64,000 bases of DNA from Lysinibacillus sp. 2017 (GCF_003073375.1 NZ_CP029002.1:2652001-2716000), one strand, 5' to 3'; shown: positions 8,385 through 18,180, counted from the stretch's first letter. The notes: generated from the sequence alone by a model not told the origin. Translations and numbers: made by a program.

Positions 8385-10130
8385 TTACGCTGAGTAGTCG
8401 CGTTTACGTGGTGGAATTAACGAAACGTCTACTTCTTGATAAGTGATAATTGGTTCGCCCGTTGCAGGGTCGAATTTTGCCATAGTTGTTTTTAAGAAGT
8501 TTTCATCATCACGTTCTGGGAAGTCTGGTTTATAGTGAGCACCACGAGATTCGTTACGTAATAATGCACCCTTAGTCATAACTTTAGCTAAATATAACAT
8601 ATTTTTTAACTGACGAGTGAAGTGAGCACCTTGGTTTGACCATTTTTGTGTGTCATTCATGTTGATGTCGTTCCAACGCTCTTGTAATTCAGTTAATTTT
8701 TTATACGTTTCTTCTAACTTGTCATTGTAACGTACAACTGTCATATTGTCAGTCATCCATTCACCAAGTTCTTTGTGAAGTAAATAAGCATTTTCTGAGC
8801 CTTCCATTTTCAGGATAGATTCCCATTTTGCTTTTTCTTCTTCTTCACGAGCAGTATAGATTGTTTCTGGTAAATCTACTGCATGTTTTTTAAGTCCTTG
8901 AACGTAATTAACAGCATTAGGACCAGCAACCATACCACCGAAAATCGCAGATAATAATGAGTTCGCACCTAAACGGTTTGCACCATGTTGTGAGAAGTCA
9001 CATTCACCAGCAGCGAATAAACCTGGAATTTCAGTCATTTGGTTGTAATCTACCCATAAACCACCCATTGAATAGTGAACCGCTGGGAAGATTTTCATTG
9101 GTAATTTACGTGGGTCATCACCTACGAATTTTTCGTAGATTTCGATGATACCACCTAATTTGATATCTAATTCATGTGGATCTTTGTGTGAAAGGTCTAA
9201 ATAAACCATGTTTTCACCATTGATACCTAATTTTTGGTTTACACATACGTCGAAGATTTCACGAGTCGCGATATCACGAGGTACTAAGTTACCGTAAGCT
9301 GGGTATTTTTCTTCTAAGAAGTACCAAGGCTTACCGTCTTTGTAAGTCCAAATACGACCACCTTCACCACGAGCAGATTCTGACATTAGACGGTTTTTGT
9401 CGTCCCCAGGAATCGCTGTTGGGTGAATTTGAATCATTTCACCGTTCGCATAAGAAGCACCTTGTTGATAAACGATAGATGCAGCAGAACCAGTGTTGAT
9501 TACTGAGTTCGTTGTTTTACCGAAGATAATACCAGGACCACCTGTTGCCATAATTACAGCATCAGAACGGAATGATTTAATTTCTTCAGAACGTAAATCT
9601 TGAGCTACGACACCGCGGCAAGAGCCTTCGTCATCGATAACTGTTCCAAGGAATTCCCAGTGTTCATATTTTGTTACTAAACCAGCTACTTCGTGAGAAC
9701 GAACTTGCTCATCTAGTGCGTATAGTAATTGTTGACCAGTTGTTGCACCAGCGAATGCTGTACGGTGCATTAACGTACCGCCGAAACGACGGAAGTCAAG
9801 TAAACCTTCTGGCGTACGGTTGAACATTACACCCATACGGTCCATTAAGTGGATGATACCAGGAGCGGCATCAGCCATAGCTTTTACTGGTGGTTGGTTC
9901 GCTAAGAAGTCCCCACCGTATACTGTATCATCAAAGTGGATCCATGGAGAATCCCCTTCACCTTTTGTATTAACTGCTCCGTTAATTCCGCCTTGTGCAC
10001 AAACAGAGTGTGAACGTTTAACTGGAACTAACGAGAATAATTCAACTGCAGTACCAGCTTCAGCAGCTTTAATCGTAGCCATTAAGCCGGCAAGACCGCC
10101 ACCAACGACGATAATTTTACTCTTTGCCAT
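8385..10130 (-). CDS. sdhA: Succinate dehydrogenase flavoprotein subunit
   Basis: A 581-residue FAD-binding subunit that oxidises succinate to fumarate in the TCA cycle at the inner face of the membrane. The Rossmann motif VVGGGLAGLMA opens the protein, and the flavinylation-site region HSVCAQGGIN lies at about residues 41-50. The active-site segment SARGEGGRIW is also visible. Second gene of sdhCAB; the length equals the Bacillus-type enzyme (586 in B. subtilis). Confidence 0.97.
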   Translation of the reverse strand: MAKSKIIVVGGGLAGLMATIKAAEAGTAVELFSLVPVKRSHSVCAQGGINGAVNTKGEGDSPWIHFDDTVYGGDFLANQPPVKAMADAAPGIIHLMDRMGVMFNRTPEGLLDFRRFGGTLMHRTAFAGATTGQQLLYALDEQVRSHEVAGLVTKYEHWEFLGTVIDDEGSCRGVVAQDLRSEEIKSFRSDAVIMATGGPGIIFGKTTNSVINTGSAASIVYQQGASYANGEMIQIHPTAIPGDDKNRLMSESARGEGGRIWTYKDGKPWYFLEEKYPAYGNLVPRDIATREIFDVCVNQKLGINGENMVYLDLSHKDPHELDIKLGGIIEIYEKFVGDDPRKLPMKIFPAVHYSMGGLWVDYNQMTEIPGLFAAGECDFSQHGANRLGANSLLSAIFGGMVAGPNAVNYVQGLKKHAVDLPETIYTAREEEEKAKWESILKMEGSENAYLLHKELGEWMTDNMTVVRYNDKLEETYKKLTELQERWNDINMNDTQKWSNQGAHFTRQLKNMLYLAKVMTKGALLRNESRGAHYKPDFPERDDENFLKTTMAKFDPATGEPIITYQEVDVSLIPPRKRDYSA

Positions 10131-10226
10131 GATTATTTCTCACTCCTTAATTAATTGCTAAATACTTTACTCACAAATTCAGCCCAATCTTGTCCCTACT
10201 AGATATTAGTGGTCAAGTAGGTAGGA

Positions 10227-10841
10227 TTATGCGAATGAAACGATTGCTGCAACACCAATAATACTTAAAATCACAAATACCACTAATGAAACATAAGTGA
10301 AGATTTGTTGAGATTTTCTAGATTGAGTGATACCCCAGCTAACGCAGAATGTCCATAAGCCGTTCGCTAAGTGGAATGTTGCAGACACGATACCAACAAT
10401 ATAAAACGCTAACATTAATGGATTGTCCACGATTTCTGCAATCATGTTCCAATCAACGTCAGCACCAAATGCTCTTTGGATACGTGTTTGGAAGATATGC
10501 CATGCAATGAAGATTACAAGGAAAATCCCTGTAAAACGTTGTAATGTAAACATCCAGTTACGGAACGTGCTGAAACGTTTCGTGTTGTGTGTAGCAGTAA
10601 ATGCAATAAACACTCCGTAGAATGCGTGGAACATAAGTGGGATATAAATAATAACCCATTCCATAACTAACAATAACCAATGTGGAACTAGATCTAAAAG
10701 TCCAATTGAATCATTGTAATTTGCTTCACCGCTAATTGCAGTAAAGTTCAAACATAAGTGGAACACCAAGAACAACCCGACAGGAACTACACCTAGTAAC
10801 GAGTGTAAGCGGCGCCATAAAAATTCGCGATCTTTCGACAA
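10227..10841 (-). CDS. sdhC: Succinate dehydrogenase cytochrome b558 subunit
   Basis: A 204-residue, five-helix di-heme membrane anchor that passes electrons to menaquinone. It aligns with B. subtilis SdhC from REFLWRRLHSLLGVVPVG to the end and keeps histidines in the helices (HSLLG, FHLCLN, FHAFYG, AWHIF, FHLANG) as heme ligands. I place the start at TTG 10841, preceded by AAGGGGGGTAAC, which gives the family's usual N-terminus; the frame is open 26 codons further but without similarity. First gene of the sdh operon, with the promoter expected in 10842-11090. Confidence 0.95.
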   Translation of the reverse strand: MSKDREFLWRRLHSLLGVVPVGLFLVFHLCLNFTAISGEANYNDSIGLLDLVPHWLLLVMEWVIIYIPLMFHAFYGVFIAFTATHNTKRFSTFRNWMFTLQRFTGIFLVIFIAWHIFQTRIQRAFGADVDWNMIAEIVDNPLMLAFYIVGIVSATFHLANGLWTFCVSWGITQSRKSQQIFTYVSLVVFVILSIIGVAAIVSFA

Positions 10842-11113
10842 AACTGTTACCCCCCTTAGTACTTGAAATTTCCAGTCACATTCGTCAAGAAATTTTAGAC
10901 GATGTTTTGTTGACTGCATATTTCATCATGGTACAATATTATGACATGTCCATTGTACTCTCAACAGATACTAGCGTCAAGGCAACACAAGATATTTTAT
11001 AATCATTTTAAAGACGGTTTTTTACTGCTTTAGTAATGGTTATTCTTTCTTATTGCGCTATTCTTTTACAATGAATCTATTTATATAAGAAAATTTATGA
11101 AAGAGGTTTTACT

Positions 11114-11530
11114 ATGGAAGGGTATAAAATGAAAACGATTCCAAGTTTTGGTTACGAAATCATTCGTGATCATCTACTTCATTCAATTTTAGGAAAGCAT
11201 GAAGAAGATGTACTATACTGGGCAGGCAAGGAATTAGCTAGAAAATTCCCATTATTCTCAATGGACGAAGTTGCTTCTTTCTTCGTTGAAGCTGGTTGGG
11301 GTCAGTTAGTACTTGAAAAAGAAGCCAAAGACGAAACACATTACATACTTACGACAGAAGAGGAAAACTCTTTGAATATCGAACAGCGTTGTTTCCGTTT
11401 AGAAGCTGGTTTTTTAGCAGAGCAAAAACAAAAGCAACTCGGCTTCTTAACGGAGTGCTATGAAGAAAAGAATGAAAAGAAAAACCTAGTTAAATTTACT
11501 TTAAAGTGGGATTTGAAGGAACAAATTTAA
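11114..11530 (+). CDS. yslB: YslB-like protein (DUF2507)
   Basis: A protein of 138 residues (or 133 if it starts at the ATG at 11129, which also has a GGAAGGG sequence upstream). It matches the YslB/DUF2507 family of Bacilli, with the typical YEIIRDHLLHSILGKHEEDVLYWAGKELARKFP start and the ENSLNIEQRCFRLEAGFLAEQ segment. The family is distantly related to V4R/BltR-type domains; its role is not established. It is divergent from sdhC and convergent with the aspartokinase subunit gene, as in B. subtilis. Confidence 0.88.
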   Translation: MEGYKMKTIPSFGYEIIRDHLLHSILGKHEEDVLYWAGKELARKFPLFSMDEVASFFVEAGWGQLVLEKEAKDETHYILTTEEENSLNIEQRCFRLEAGFLAEQKQKQLGFLTECYEEKNEKKNLVKFTLKWDLKEQI

Positions 11531-11534
11531 TGAG

Positions 11535-11567
11535 AAAAGAGCTGCACAGTTTTGTGGCAGCTCTTTT
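11535..11567. terminator. Bidirectional terminator between yslB and the aspartokinase subunit gene
   Basis: Perfect 11-bp arms AAAAGAGCTGC (11535-11545) and GCAGCTCTTTT (11557-11567), with T runs on both sides. Confidence 0.88.
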
Positions 11568-11576
11568 TTTATGCTT

Positions 11577-12074
11577 TTATCCCGCAATAACTCCTCGCAT
11601 CGCTAAATTAAATTCATCATGTAAGGCATTTGCCGCGCGTACCATATCATCTTGTGGCACGACAACTGATACGATAATTTCTGACGTACTCACCATTTTC
11701 ACGGGAATATGCTCACGGCCTAAACATGCAAACATTCGCGCTGCCACGCCTGGACTTGAAGCCATACCAGAACCAATGATTGATACTTTTGCTAAGCCCA
11801 CTTCAAAATCAGCAAAACGAAAGCCTAATGATGGCTTGCTCGTTTCTAAAACACGTAAACTTTGCGCAAACTGCTCTTTCGAAATGGTAAATGAAATCGT
11901 TGGCTTGACGTTTTCAATGACTGCCTGCACGATAATATCTACGTTAATCTTATTTTCCTCTAAAATGCTAAATACACCTGATAACGCCGCCATTTCATAT
12001 GAATCGTAACCAATTGTTAATCGAATAATATCCGATTCATAGGCTATACCATGCACAATTAAACTTTTTTCCAT
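11577..12074 (-). CDS. Stand-alone aspartokinase regulatory (ACT-domain, beta-type) subunit
   Basis: A 165-residue protein made of two ACT domains, collinear with the C-terminal regulatory half of lysine-sensitive aspartokinase II. The first half has the HGIAYESDIIRLTI and INVDIIVQ segments and the second AKVSIIGSGMASSPGVAARMF and VKMVSTSEI. In B. subtilis this part is made as the separate beta subunit from an internal start in lysC. Here no kinase domain precedes it: the 200 bases upstream hold only leader sequence. I chose the ATG at 12074 for the AAAGGGGATG ribosome binding site. It occupies the lysC locus (between yslB and uvrC) and lies behind a lysine riboswitch, so it should regulate an aspartokinase catalytic subunit encoded elsewhere. 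There is no sign of truncation within the ACT domains. Confidence 0.9.
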   Translation of the reverse strand: MEKSLIVHGIAYESDIIRLTIGYDSYEMAALSGVFSILEENKINVDIIVQAVIENVKPTISFTISKEQFAQSLRVLETSKPSLGFRFADFEVGLAKVSIIGSGMASSPGVAARMFACLGREHIPVKMVSTSEIIVSVVVPQDDMVRAANALHDEFNLAMRGVIAG

Positions 12075-12212
12075 TTCGACATCCCCTTTTATCATTGTAC
12101 CGTCTACATATGCTGTAATTCACAACCACTTAGTGTATGTGCTTTCCTGGTCTTTTAGTACTTTTCATAGCAACTATTTGCAGTTACAAATACCGCTTAC
12201 CTAACCAAATCC

Positions 12213-12250
12213 AGAACAAAAGCGACCTTCCACGTTCATGGAAAGTCGCC
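12213..12250 (-). terminator. Attenuator terminator of the lysine riboswitch
   Basis: On the minus strand GCGACTTTCCA pairs with TGGAAGGTCGC (one G-U) across a six-base loop, followed by TTTTGTT. It lies about 30 bases downstream of the riboswitch aptamer and 140 bases before the start codon, the expected position for transcription attenuation. Confidence 0.88.
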
Positions 12251-12279
12251 GTCAAGACAAATAATAGTTAAATGTAATT

Positions 12280-12452
12280 CACGGATAGCTCTCCAGAACA
12301 TTAGCTCTGACAGTCTTACATCTGTTAAATGCAACACCAGCAAATTCCGCGAACAATACGTAATTCACTTCGGCAAGCTCCCCTTTCGATTGCTGTCATC
12401 GGAATTGTTCTTCCTCAAGCAATGTACTATTGAATACTGCACCTCTATCGAT
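12280..12452 (-). promoter_or_regulatory. Lysine riboswitch (L box)
   Basis: Read on the minus strand, the segment has the conserved L-box blocks in order. P1 is GATAGAGGTGC (complement of 12439-12449) paired with GAGAGCTATC near 12284. Between them lie an AGTA block, AAAGGGGAGCTTGCCGAAG, TTTGCTGGTGTTGCATTTAA, and GACTGTCAGAGCT. Order, spacing and wording closely follow the B. subtilis lysC leader. Lysine binding should stabilise the aptamer and allow the following terminator (12213-12250) to form, shutting off the aspartokinase ACT-subunit gene. Confidence 0.93.
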
Positions 12453-12494
12453 TGAAAATATTGAATTATTTTAATAGTAACATAATGCTAGTCA

Positions 12495-14279
12495 TCATTC
12501 TAATGAAGCTTCGTGAAAATGCGTATAAATTGTTTGGGCCAACGCATGAGGAATTCCCGCTTCAAGCAATTGATCAATGGATGCCTCTCGTATTTTTTTT
12601 ACGGAACCAAAATGCTTCATGAGTTGCTGCTTACGCTTTGGTCCGACTCCTTCAATATCATCCAGCGCCGAAACAATAGCATGCGCTTGACGTTGTTGGC
12701 GTAAAAACGTAATCGCAAATCGGTGGACTTCATCTTGAATGCGCTGCAATAAATAAAACGCATCACTCGTACGTTTCAGTGCAATCGGTTCAACAGGATC
12801 ACCGAAAAGTAGTTGTGACGTATTGTGCTTATTATCTTTTGCTAGCCCTGCGATTGGAATATACAAGCCAAGCTCATCTTCAATTACTTCTCTTGCTACT
12901 TCCATTTGACCCTTACCACCATCAATAACGATTAAATCAGGCAATGGTAAATTTTCACGGAGTACGCGCGTATAACGACGTCGTATCACTTCTTGCATCG
13001 CACCGTAATCATCATGCTTTGCAGCTTGTCTTGTTTTATATTTGCGGTATTCCTTTTTCGCTGGTTTCCCGTCGACGAAAACGACCATAGCCGAAACAGG
13101 ATCCGCCCCGTGCATATGACTATTATCGAATGCTTCAATCCGTAGCGGTGCAGAAATATTTAACGCTTCCCCTAATGCTTCACACGCCCCCACCGTCCGC
13201 TCTTCTTGGCGTTCAATAAGTTGGAATTTTTCGCTAACAGCAATCGTCGCATTTTTTGTAGCCAAATCAACAAGTTCTTTTTTCTGGCCTCTTTTTGGAA
13301 TAACGATTTTAATATTTAATAACTTTTGTAATATATTTTCATCAATGCCTTGTGGAATAAAAATTTCTTTCGGCAAAAGATGATTCGGTTCATTGTAAAA
13401 GTGTCCAACAAACGTTAAAAATTCTTGTTCTGGCTCATCATAAATAGGAAAAACAGAGACATCACGTTCGATTAATTTCCCTTGGCGAACAAAAAATACT
13501 TGAACGCACATCCAACCTTTTTCAACCGCATAGCCGAATACATCGCGGTTGCTTAAATCGTCTGTAATAATCTTTTGTTTTTGCATAATACTATCAATAT
13601 GCGTCATTAAATCTCGGAATTCTTTTGCACGTTCAAACTCTAACTTTTCAGCAGCATCAAGCATTTTCGCTTCTAATTGCCGCTTAACATCCTCAACGCC
13701 ACCGTTTAAAAACTTCGAAATTTCTTCAATCATCTCGTCATACACTTTTTTCTCAATATCCTTCACACATGGTGCTAAGCATTGTCCTAAATGATAGTAC
13801 AAACAAACTTGGCTTGGCATTTGTGCACATTTACGTAATGGGTATAAGCGATCGAGTAATTTTCGTGTTTCATTTGCAGCATACGCATTTGGATAAGGGC
13901 CAAAATATCTCGCCTTATCCTTCTTAATTTTACGTGTTGTTAAAATTCGCGGATAGCGTTCATTTGTTATTTTAATATAAGGATATGTTTTATCATCAGT
14001 TAACTTAATATTGTATTTTGGATCATGAAGCTTAATAAGATTGAGCTCTAAAATAAGCGCTTCAATATCACTTGACGTCACGATATACTCGAAATCTTCA
14101 ATTTCACTTACTAAACGAGCTGTTTTACCATCATGACTACCTGTGAAATAAGAGCGTACACGATTTTTCAAAATCTTCGCCTTACCAACATAGATAATGG
14201 TCCCTTGGCGATCTTTCATTAAATAACAGCCTGATTCATCTGGTAAAATTTCAAGCTTTGCCTTAATCGTTGGATTCAT
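12495..14279 (-). CDS. uvrC: Excinuclease ABC subunit C
   Basis: A 594-residue dual-incision endonuclease of nucleotide excision repair. Domains in order: an N-terminal GIY-YIG nuclease (about residues 14-95, [27 protein letters not shown]), a cysteine cluster, the UVR motif that binds UvrB (around 195-230), an RNase H-like second nuclease (FDNSHMHG with VIDGGKGQ), and C-terminal helix-hairpin-helix repeats ([20 protein letters not shown]). I start at the ATG 14279, which has AGGTGATAAC upstream. trxA lies upstream in the same direction but is separated by a terminator. Confidence 0.96.
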   Translation of the reverse strand: MNPTIKAKLEILPDESGCYLMKDRQGTIIYVGKAKILKNRVRSYFTGSHDGKTARLVSEIEDFEYIVTSSDIEALILELNLIKLHDPKYNIKLTDDKTYPYIKITNERYPRILTTRKIKKDKARYFGPYPNAYAANETRKLLDRLYPLRKCAQMPSQVCLYYHLGQCLAPCVKDIEKKVYDEMIEEISKFLNGGVEDVKRQLEAKMLDAAEKLEFERAKEFRDLMTHIDSIMQKQKIITDDLSNRDVFGYAVEKGWMCVQVFFVRQGKLIERDVSVFPIYDEPEQEFLTFVGHFYNEPNHLLPKEIFIPQGIDENILQKLLNIKIVIPKRGQKKELVDLATKNATIAVSEKFQLIERQEERTVGACEALGEALNISAPLRIEAFDNSHMHGADPVSAMVVFVDGKPAKKEYRKYKTRQAAKHDDYGAMQEVIRRRYTRVLRENLPLPDLIVIDGGKGQMEVAREVIEDELGLYIPIAGLAKDNKHNTSQLLFGDPVEPIALKRTSDAFYLLQRIQDEVHRFAITFLRQQRQAHAIVSALDDIEGVGPKRKQQLMKHFGSVKKIREASIDQLLEAGIPHALAQTIYTHFHEASLE

Positions 14280-14330
14280 GTTATCACCTACTGTTATGTC
14301 ATCTATCGTTAGTGTACCCGATTCAACGAC

Positions 14331-14366
14331 AAGAAAAAAGCCGTACACCTACGTGAGGTATACGGC
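14331..14366 (-). terminator. Terminator of trxA
   Basis: Inverted repeat GCCGTACACCT (14340-14350) and AGGTATACGGC (14356-14366), one G-U pair, followed on the minus strand by TTTTTTC. Confidence 0.9.
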
Positions 14367-14380
14367 CTTCAAAGTTTTAA

Positions 14381-14695
14381 TTATTTGTTGTCGTTAATGA
14401 AGTCGATTAACGCTTCTTTTGGCATGAAGCCAGCAGTTTTTGCTTTTAGTTCACCATCTACGAATAATAGTAATGATGGAATCGACATGATTTGGTATTC
14501 TGCAGCAGTAACTTGGTTGTTATCTACATCAACTTTTACGACTTTAACATCGTTGCCGATTTCTGAATCTAATTCTTCAAGAACTGGAGCTATCATTTTA
14601 CATGGACCACACCACGCTGCCCAAAAGTCTACTAAAACCACACCGTTTGAAATTTCTTGCTCGAAAGTTTGATCTGTACCGTGTACAATTGCCAT
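14381..14695 (-). CDS. trxA: Thioredoxin
   Basis: A 104-residue cytosolic thioredoxin, the general disulfide reductant for ribonucleotide reductase, peroxidases and others. The active site WCGPC is at residues 28-32 and the cis-proline at IPS (Pro73). Length is typical and an AAGGAGGC ribosome binding site precedes the ATG. It is transcribed alone, with its own terminator before uvrC. Confidence 0.98.
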   Translation of the reverse strand: MAIVHGTDQTFEQEISNGVVLVDFWAAWCGPCKMIAPVLEELDSEIGNDVKVVKVDVDNNQVTAAEYQIMSIPSLLLFVDGELKAKTAGFMPKEALIDFINDNK

Positions 14696-15086
14696 AATAA
14701 AATAGCCTCCTTATATAACGTCTGTTTGTAGTATAGCATGATTTGCCAATTTAAAAATACTAAAATGCTCGGGATTTTAAAACTGAAGCGATTGGCAAAG
14801 TGTACTCATTACCTAATAAGGAATGGTTTTAAAGTGTACTCATTTTTCGCGTATGAGGTGAACCGCTTTTTTAACCAAATTACCCTCCAAATAAATTTAT
14901 TATTCAAGAATACTTAAAGTAAACTGCTACGTCGACAAGATGGATATTTCTGATAACGTTTTGATACGCTATTTCTTTTTGAGAATAGTTAAAATGGCAT
15001 TCCTAGATAGTTCAAAAATACGCTTCTTTTCTTCTATAAGGAAGTAGAGTAAGCTATAGAAAGAGTAGATAAGGGAGGAAGTTTCA
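14696..15086. other. Intergenic region trxA / M42 peptidase, with a 14-bp direct repeat
   Basis: This divergent intergenic region should hold both promoters. AAAGTGTACTCATT occurs twice, at 14797-14810 and 14831-14844, a 34-bp period. No reading frame of note is present. Confidence 0.5.
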
Positions 15087-16124
15087 TTGATTACAATTAA
15101 TAAAGAACGAGTTCTTCAAATCGCAACGGACTTACTACAACAGCATAGTCCGACTGGCTATTGCCATGAAATTATGGATAAGGTTGAACAGTTCGTTCAG
15201 CAAACGGGTTATCAATTTGAGCGCACATTGAAAGGCGGAGGAATCATTTCCATTCCCGGAGCTAATGAAGGGAAAGTAATCGGTCTTTCTGCGCATGTTG
15301 ATACATTGGGTGCCATGGTTCGTTCGATTACTGGTCACGGCACATTAAAATTTACGCTTCTAGGTGGCCCACTCGTTCCAACTTGGGATGGCGAATATGT
15401 TTTTGTACGTACGAGAGACGGCAGAACTTATAGTGGTACTATTTTGAGCACTAGCCCATCCGTACACGTATTTGAAGACAGCAAATCAAAAAAACGCGAA
15501 CCGCAGTTTATGGAAGTGCGTCTCGATGAAAAGGTGAAAACGAAGGAAGATGTTTTGAAGCTTGGCATTGGTGTCGGTGACTTTATTTTTATTGATCCGA
15601 AAACGACTGTAACAGAAAGCGGCTTTTTGAAATCTCGGTTCATTGATGACAAAGGAAGTGTAGCGTGCTTATTGGCGCTTATTGAAATCATGCAGCAGGA
15701 GAAAATCGTACCGGCTTATCCGGTGAAAATTGTGATTTCCAACTATGAAGAGGTTGGTCATGGTTCATCGTATATTCCTGCTGATATTACTGAATACATT
15801 TCTGTTGATATGGGCTGTATCGGTGATGATTTAAGCTGTACAGAATATGATGTTTCCATTTGTGCGAAGGATTCAAGTGGACCTTACGATTACGAAATCA
15901 CATCAACCTTTATCGAATTGGCTAAAGAAAATGGCTTGCAATACGCGGTTGATATTTATCCTATGTACGGTTCGGATACAAGTGCAGCACTACGTGGCGG
16001 CAATAATATCAAAGGTGCCCTAATCGGACCTGGTGTTCACGCGTCACACGGAATGGAACGTACACATTATGAAGCATTAGAAAATACGATGAAATTACTT
16101 TACTTGTATATTACGAAGCGTTAA
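15087..16124 (+). CDS. M42-family metallopeptidase (aminopeptidase)
   Basis: A 345-residue zinc aminopeptidase of the M42 (FrvX/glutamyl aminopeptidase) family. Metal and catalytic motifs are visible: AHVDTLGAMV near residue 70, IDDKGSVACL near 190, YEEVGHGSS near 225, VDMGCIGDD near 250 and a C-terminal HASHGMERTH. The insert between the first and second motifs corresponds to the family's beta-barrel domain. The start is TTG at 15087 with AGGGAGGAA six bases upstream. A second, more YsdC-like M42 enzyme is encoded at 53534-54622. Single gene with its own terminator. Confidence 0.88.
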   Translation: MITINKERVLQIATDLLQQHSPTGYCHEIMDKVEQFVQQTGYQFERTLKGGGIISIPGANEGKVIGLSAHVDTLGAMVRSITGHGTLKFTLLGGPLVPTWDGEYVFVRTRDGRTYSGTILSTSPSVHVFEDSKSKKREPQFMEVRLDEKVKTKEDVLKLGIGVGDFIFIDPKTTVTESGFLKSRFIDDKGSVACLLALIEIMQQEKIVPAYPVKIVISNYEEVGHGSSYIPADITEYISVDMGCIGDDLSCTEYDVSICAKDSSGPYDYEITSTFIELAKENGLQYAVDIYPMYGSDTSAALRGGNNIKGALIGPGVHASHGMERTHYEALENTMKLLYLYITKR

Positions 16125-16220
16125 TGGATTGATAAAAGATACTAACGTGGTGTTTTTGTCTTGTAATAATGCAGAGTATTTAGTGTTTTAGGGTATATGG
16201 TCGTAGCACACATTCATGTA

Positions 16221-16250
16221 GGGCGCTTACTGTGGTAGGCGCCCTTTTTC
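16221..16250 (+). terminator. Terminator of the M42 peptidase gene
   Basis: GGGCGC (16221-16226) and GCGCCC (16239-16244) with a T run directly after. It is 96 bases past the stop codon. Confidence 0.8.
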
Positions 16251-16280
16251 TAAGTAAAGCTCACCCAATCTCTACATAGC

Positions 16281-16318
16281 AAAAAAACAGCTTCCCTCAA
16301 ATTTGAAGGAAGCCGTTT
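16281..16318 (-). terminator. Terminator of the fatty-acid degradation cluster after etfA
   Basis: On the minus strand CGGCTTCC pairs with GGAAGCTG, extended by a TTCAAA/TTTGAG inner helix, then TTTTTTT. Confidence 0.88.
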
Positions 16319-16322
16319 ATCA

Positions 16323-17300
16323 TTACGCGTTAACTTTTAACGCTTTAAATTCTTCGATTAGCATTGGTACAACTTCGAATAGGTCGCCTACGATACCGTA
16401 GTCCGCTACTTTGAAGATGTTTGCTTCTGGATCTTTGTTAATCGCTACGATTACTTTAGAGTTCGACATACCAGCTAAGTGTTGGATTGCTCCAGAAATA
16501 CCAGCTGCAATGTAAAGGTCAGGTGTTACAACTTTACCCGTTTGACCGATTTGTAATGAGTAATCACAGTATTCAGCGTCACATGCACCACGAGATGCAC
16601 CAACTGCACCGCCAAGTAAGTTTGCTAAATCTTTTAATGGTTCGAAACCTTCTTCAGATTTCACTCCACGGCCACCAGCTACTACTACTTTCGCTTCTGA
16701 TAGATCTACACCTTCAGTTGATTTACGAACAACTTCTTTAATCACTGTTCGTAAGTTTGTAATTTCTACTGATACCGAAGATACATCGCCTGAGCGACCT
16801 GCATCTTTAGCAAGTGGTGCAATATTGTTAGGACGGATTGTTGCAAAAATAACGCCGTCTTTTACTTTTACTTTTTCAAATGCTTTACCAGAATAGATTG
16901 GGCGGATGAATACTGTCGCATCACCTGAACCTTCAACTTCTGTTACATCTGATATTAAACCTGATTTTAAGCGAGAAGCTACTTTTGGTGATAAGTCTTT
17001 ACCTAAAGAAGTATGACCGAATACGATTGCTTCCGGTTTTTCTTGCTCAACTACTGCTAAGATTGCTTGGCTGTAGCCATCAGATGTATATGTTTTTAAA
17101 TGTGGGTGTTCTACTGTAACGACGCGGCTTGCACCATAAGCGATCATTTCTTGTGCTAAACCAGCAACAGCATCCCCTACTAATAATGCAACCACTTCAC
17201 CACCGTCAGCGATTTGAGAACCTGCTGCGATTGCTTCGAATGAAACATTACGTAAGCTTCCTTCACGAACCTCACCTAACACTAAAACCTTCTTTGACAT
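16323..17300 (-). CDS. etfA: Electron transfer flavoprotein alpha subunit
   Basis: A 325-residue subunit that holds FAD in its C-terminal domain (AGGRGVKSEEGF, then IGQTGKVVTPDLYIAAGISGA and NKDPEANIF). With EtfB it carries electrons from acyl-CoA dehydrogenases to the quinone pool. It is the last gene of lcfA-fadR-fadB-etfB-etfA, the arrangement known from B. subtilis, and is followed by a terminator. Confidence 0.97.
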   Translation of the reverse strand: MSKKVLVLGEVREGSLRNVSFEAIAAGSQIADGGEVVALLVGDAVAGLAQEMIAYGASRVVTVEHPHLKTYTSDGYSQAILAVVEQEKPEAIVFGHTSLGKDLSPKVASRLKSGLISDVTEVEGSGDATVFIRPIYSGKAFEKVKVKDGVIFATIRPNNIAPLAKDAGRSGDVSSVSVEITNLRTVIKEVVRKSTEGVDLSEAKVVVAGGRGVKSEEGFEPLKDLANLLGGAVGASRGACDAEYCDYSLQIGQTGKVVTPDLYIAAGISGAIQHLAGMSNSKVIVAINKDPEANIFKVADYGIVGDLFEVVPMLIEEFKALKVNA

Positions 17301-17360
17301 GAATATCCCTCCATTACCATCTTCGTAAAACTTTGCGTTAATTTTCGATACAATTTTTAA

Positions 17361-18134
17361 TTAGACAACTTTCGCTTCGTTGTGTAATAGGTTCACTAAT
17401 TCTTTTACCTGAGCAGATAAATCGCCTTCTAATACGCGACCTGCTGCTTTTTGCGGTGGTAAATAAATTTCAACTGTTTCTACTTTTACTTCAACATCGT
17501 CTTCATCGATATCTAAATCATCTAACTCAAGCTCTTCAAGCGGCTTTTTCTTTGCTTTCATGATCCCTGGTAAAGATGGGTAACGTGGCTCGTTTAAACC
17601 TTGTTGAGCTGTTACTAGTAATGGTAGCGACGTTTCCAAAATTTCAGAGTCACCTTCGATATCACGAATAATTTTGACATTCGTGCCTTCGATTTCAAGG
17701 CTTGTAATTGTTGTTACGTAGTTTATGCCTAATAGATCAGCTAAACGTGGACCTACTTGACCAGAACCACCATCGATTGCAACGTTACCTGCTAAAATTA
17801 AATCTGCTTCTTTGTCTTTTAAATATTCTGCTAGGATGTAAGCTGCAGAGTATTGATCTAACTCATCTAAATCATCTTCTGTATTAATTAATACTGCTTC
17901 GTCAGCGCCCATTGCTAAAGCTGTACGTAATTGCTTTTCTGCATCTTCGCCACCGATTGTCACAACTGTTACTTTACCGCCTAATGCGTCACGCTTTTGG
18001 ATTGCTTCTTCAATTGCATATTCATCGTATGGGTTGATGATGAACTCAGCACCATCTTCTTGAATCTTACCGCCAGAAACAACGATTTTTTCTTCTGTGT
18101 CAAAAGTACGTTTTACTAATACATAAATATTCAT
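17361..18134 (-). CDS. etfB: Electron transfer flavoprotein beta subunit
   Basis: A 257-residue partner of EtfA that binds AMP. The family start MNIYVLVKRTFDTEE and the GNVAIDGGSGQVGPRLADLLG signature are clear. AGGAGG precedes the ATG. Located between fadB and etfA, spaced 46 and 60 bases, consistent with one transcript. Confidence 0.97.
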   Translation of the reverse strand: MNIYVLVKRTFDTEEKIVVSGGKIQEDGAEFIINPYDEYAIEEAIQKRDALGGKVTVVTIGGEDAEKQLRTALAMGADEAVLINTEDDLDELDQYSAAYILAEYLKDKEADLILAGNVAIDGGSGQVGPRLADLLGINYVTTITSLEIEGTNVKIIRDIEGDSEILETSLPLLVTAQQGLNEPRYPSLPGIMKAKKKPLEELELDDLDIDEDDVEVKVETVEIYLPPQKAAGRVLEGDLSAQVKELVNLLHNEAKVV

Positions 18135-18180
18135 AATCTAGACCTCCTAAAAGCTTTTAATTTATCCTACATTTACAGAC

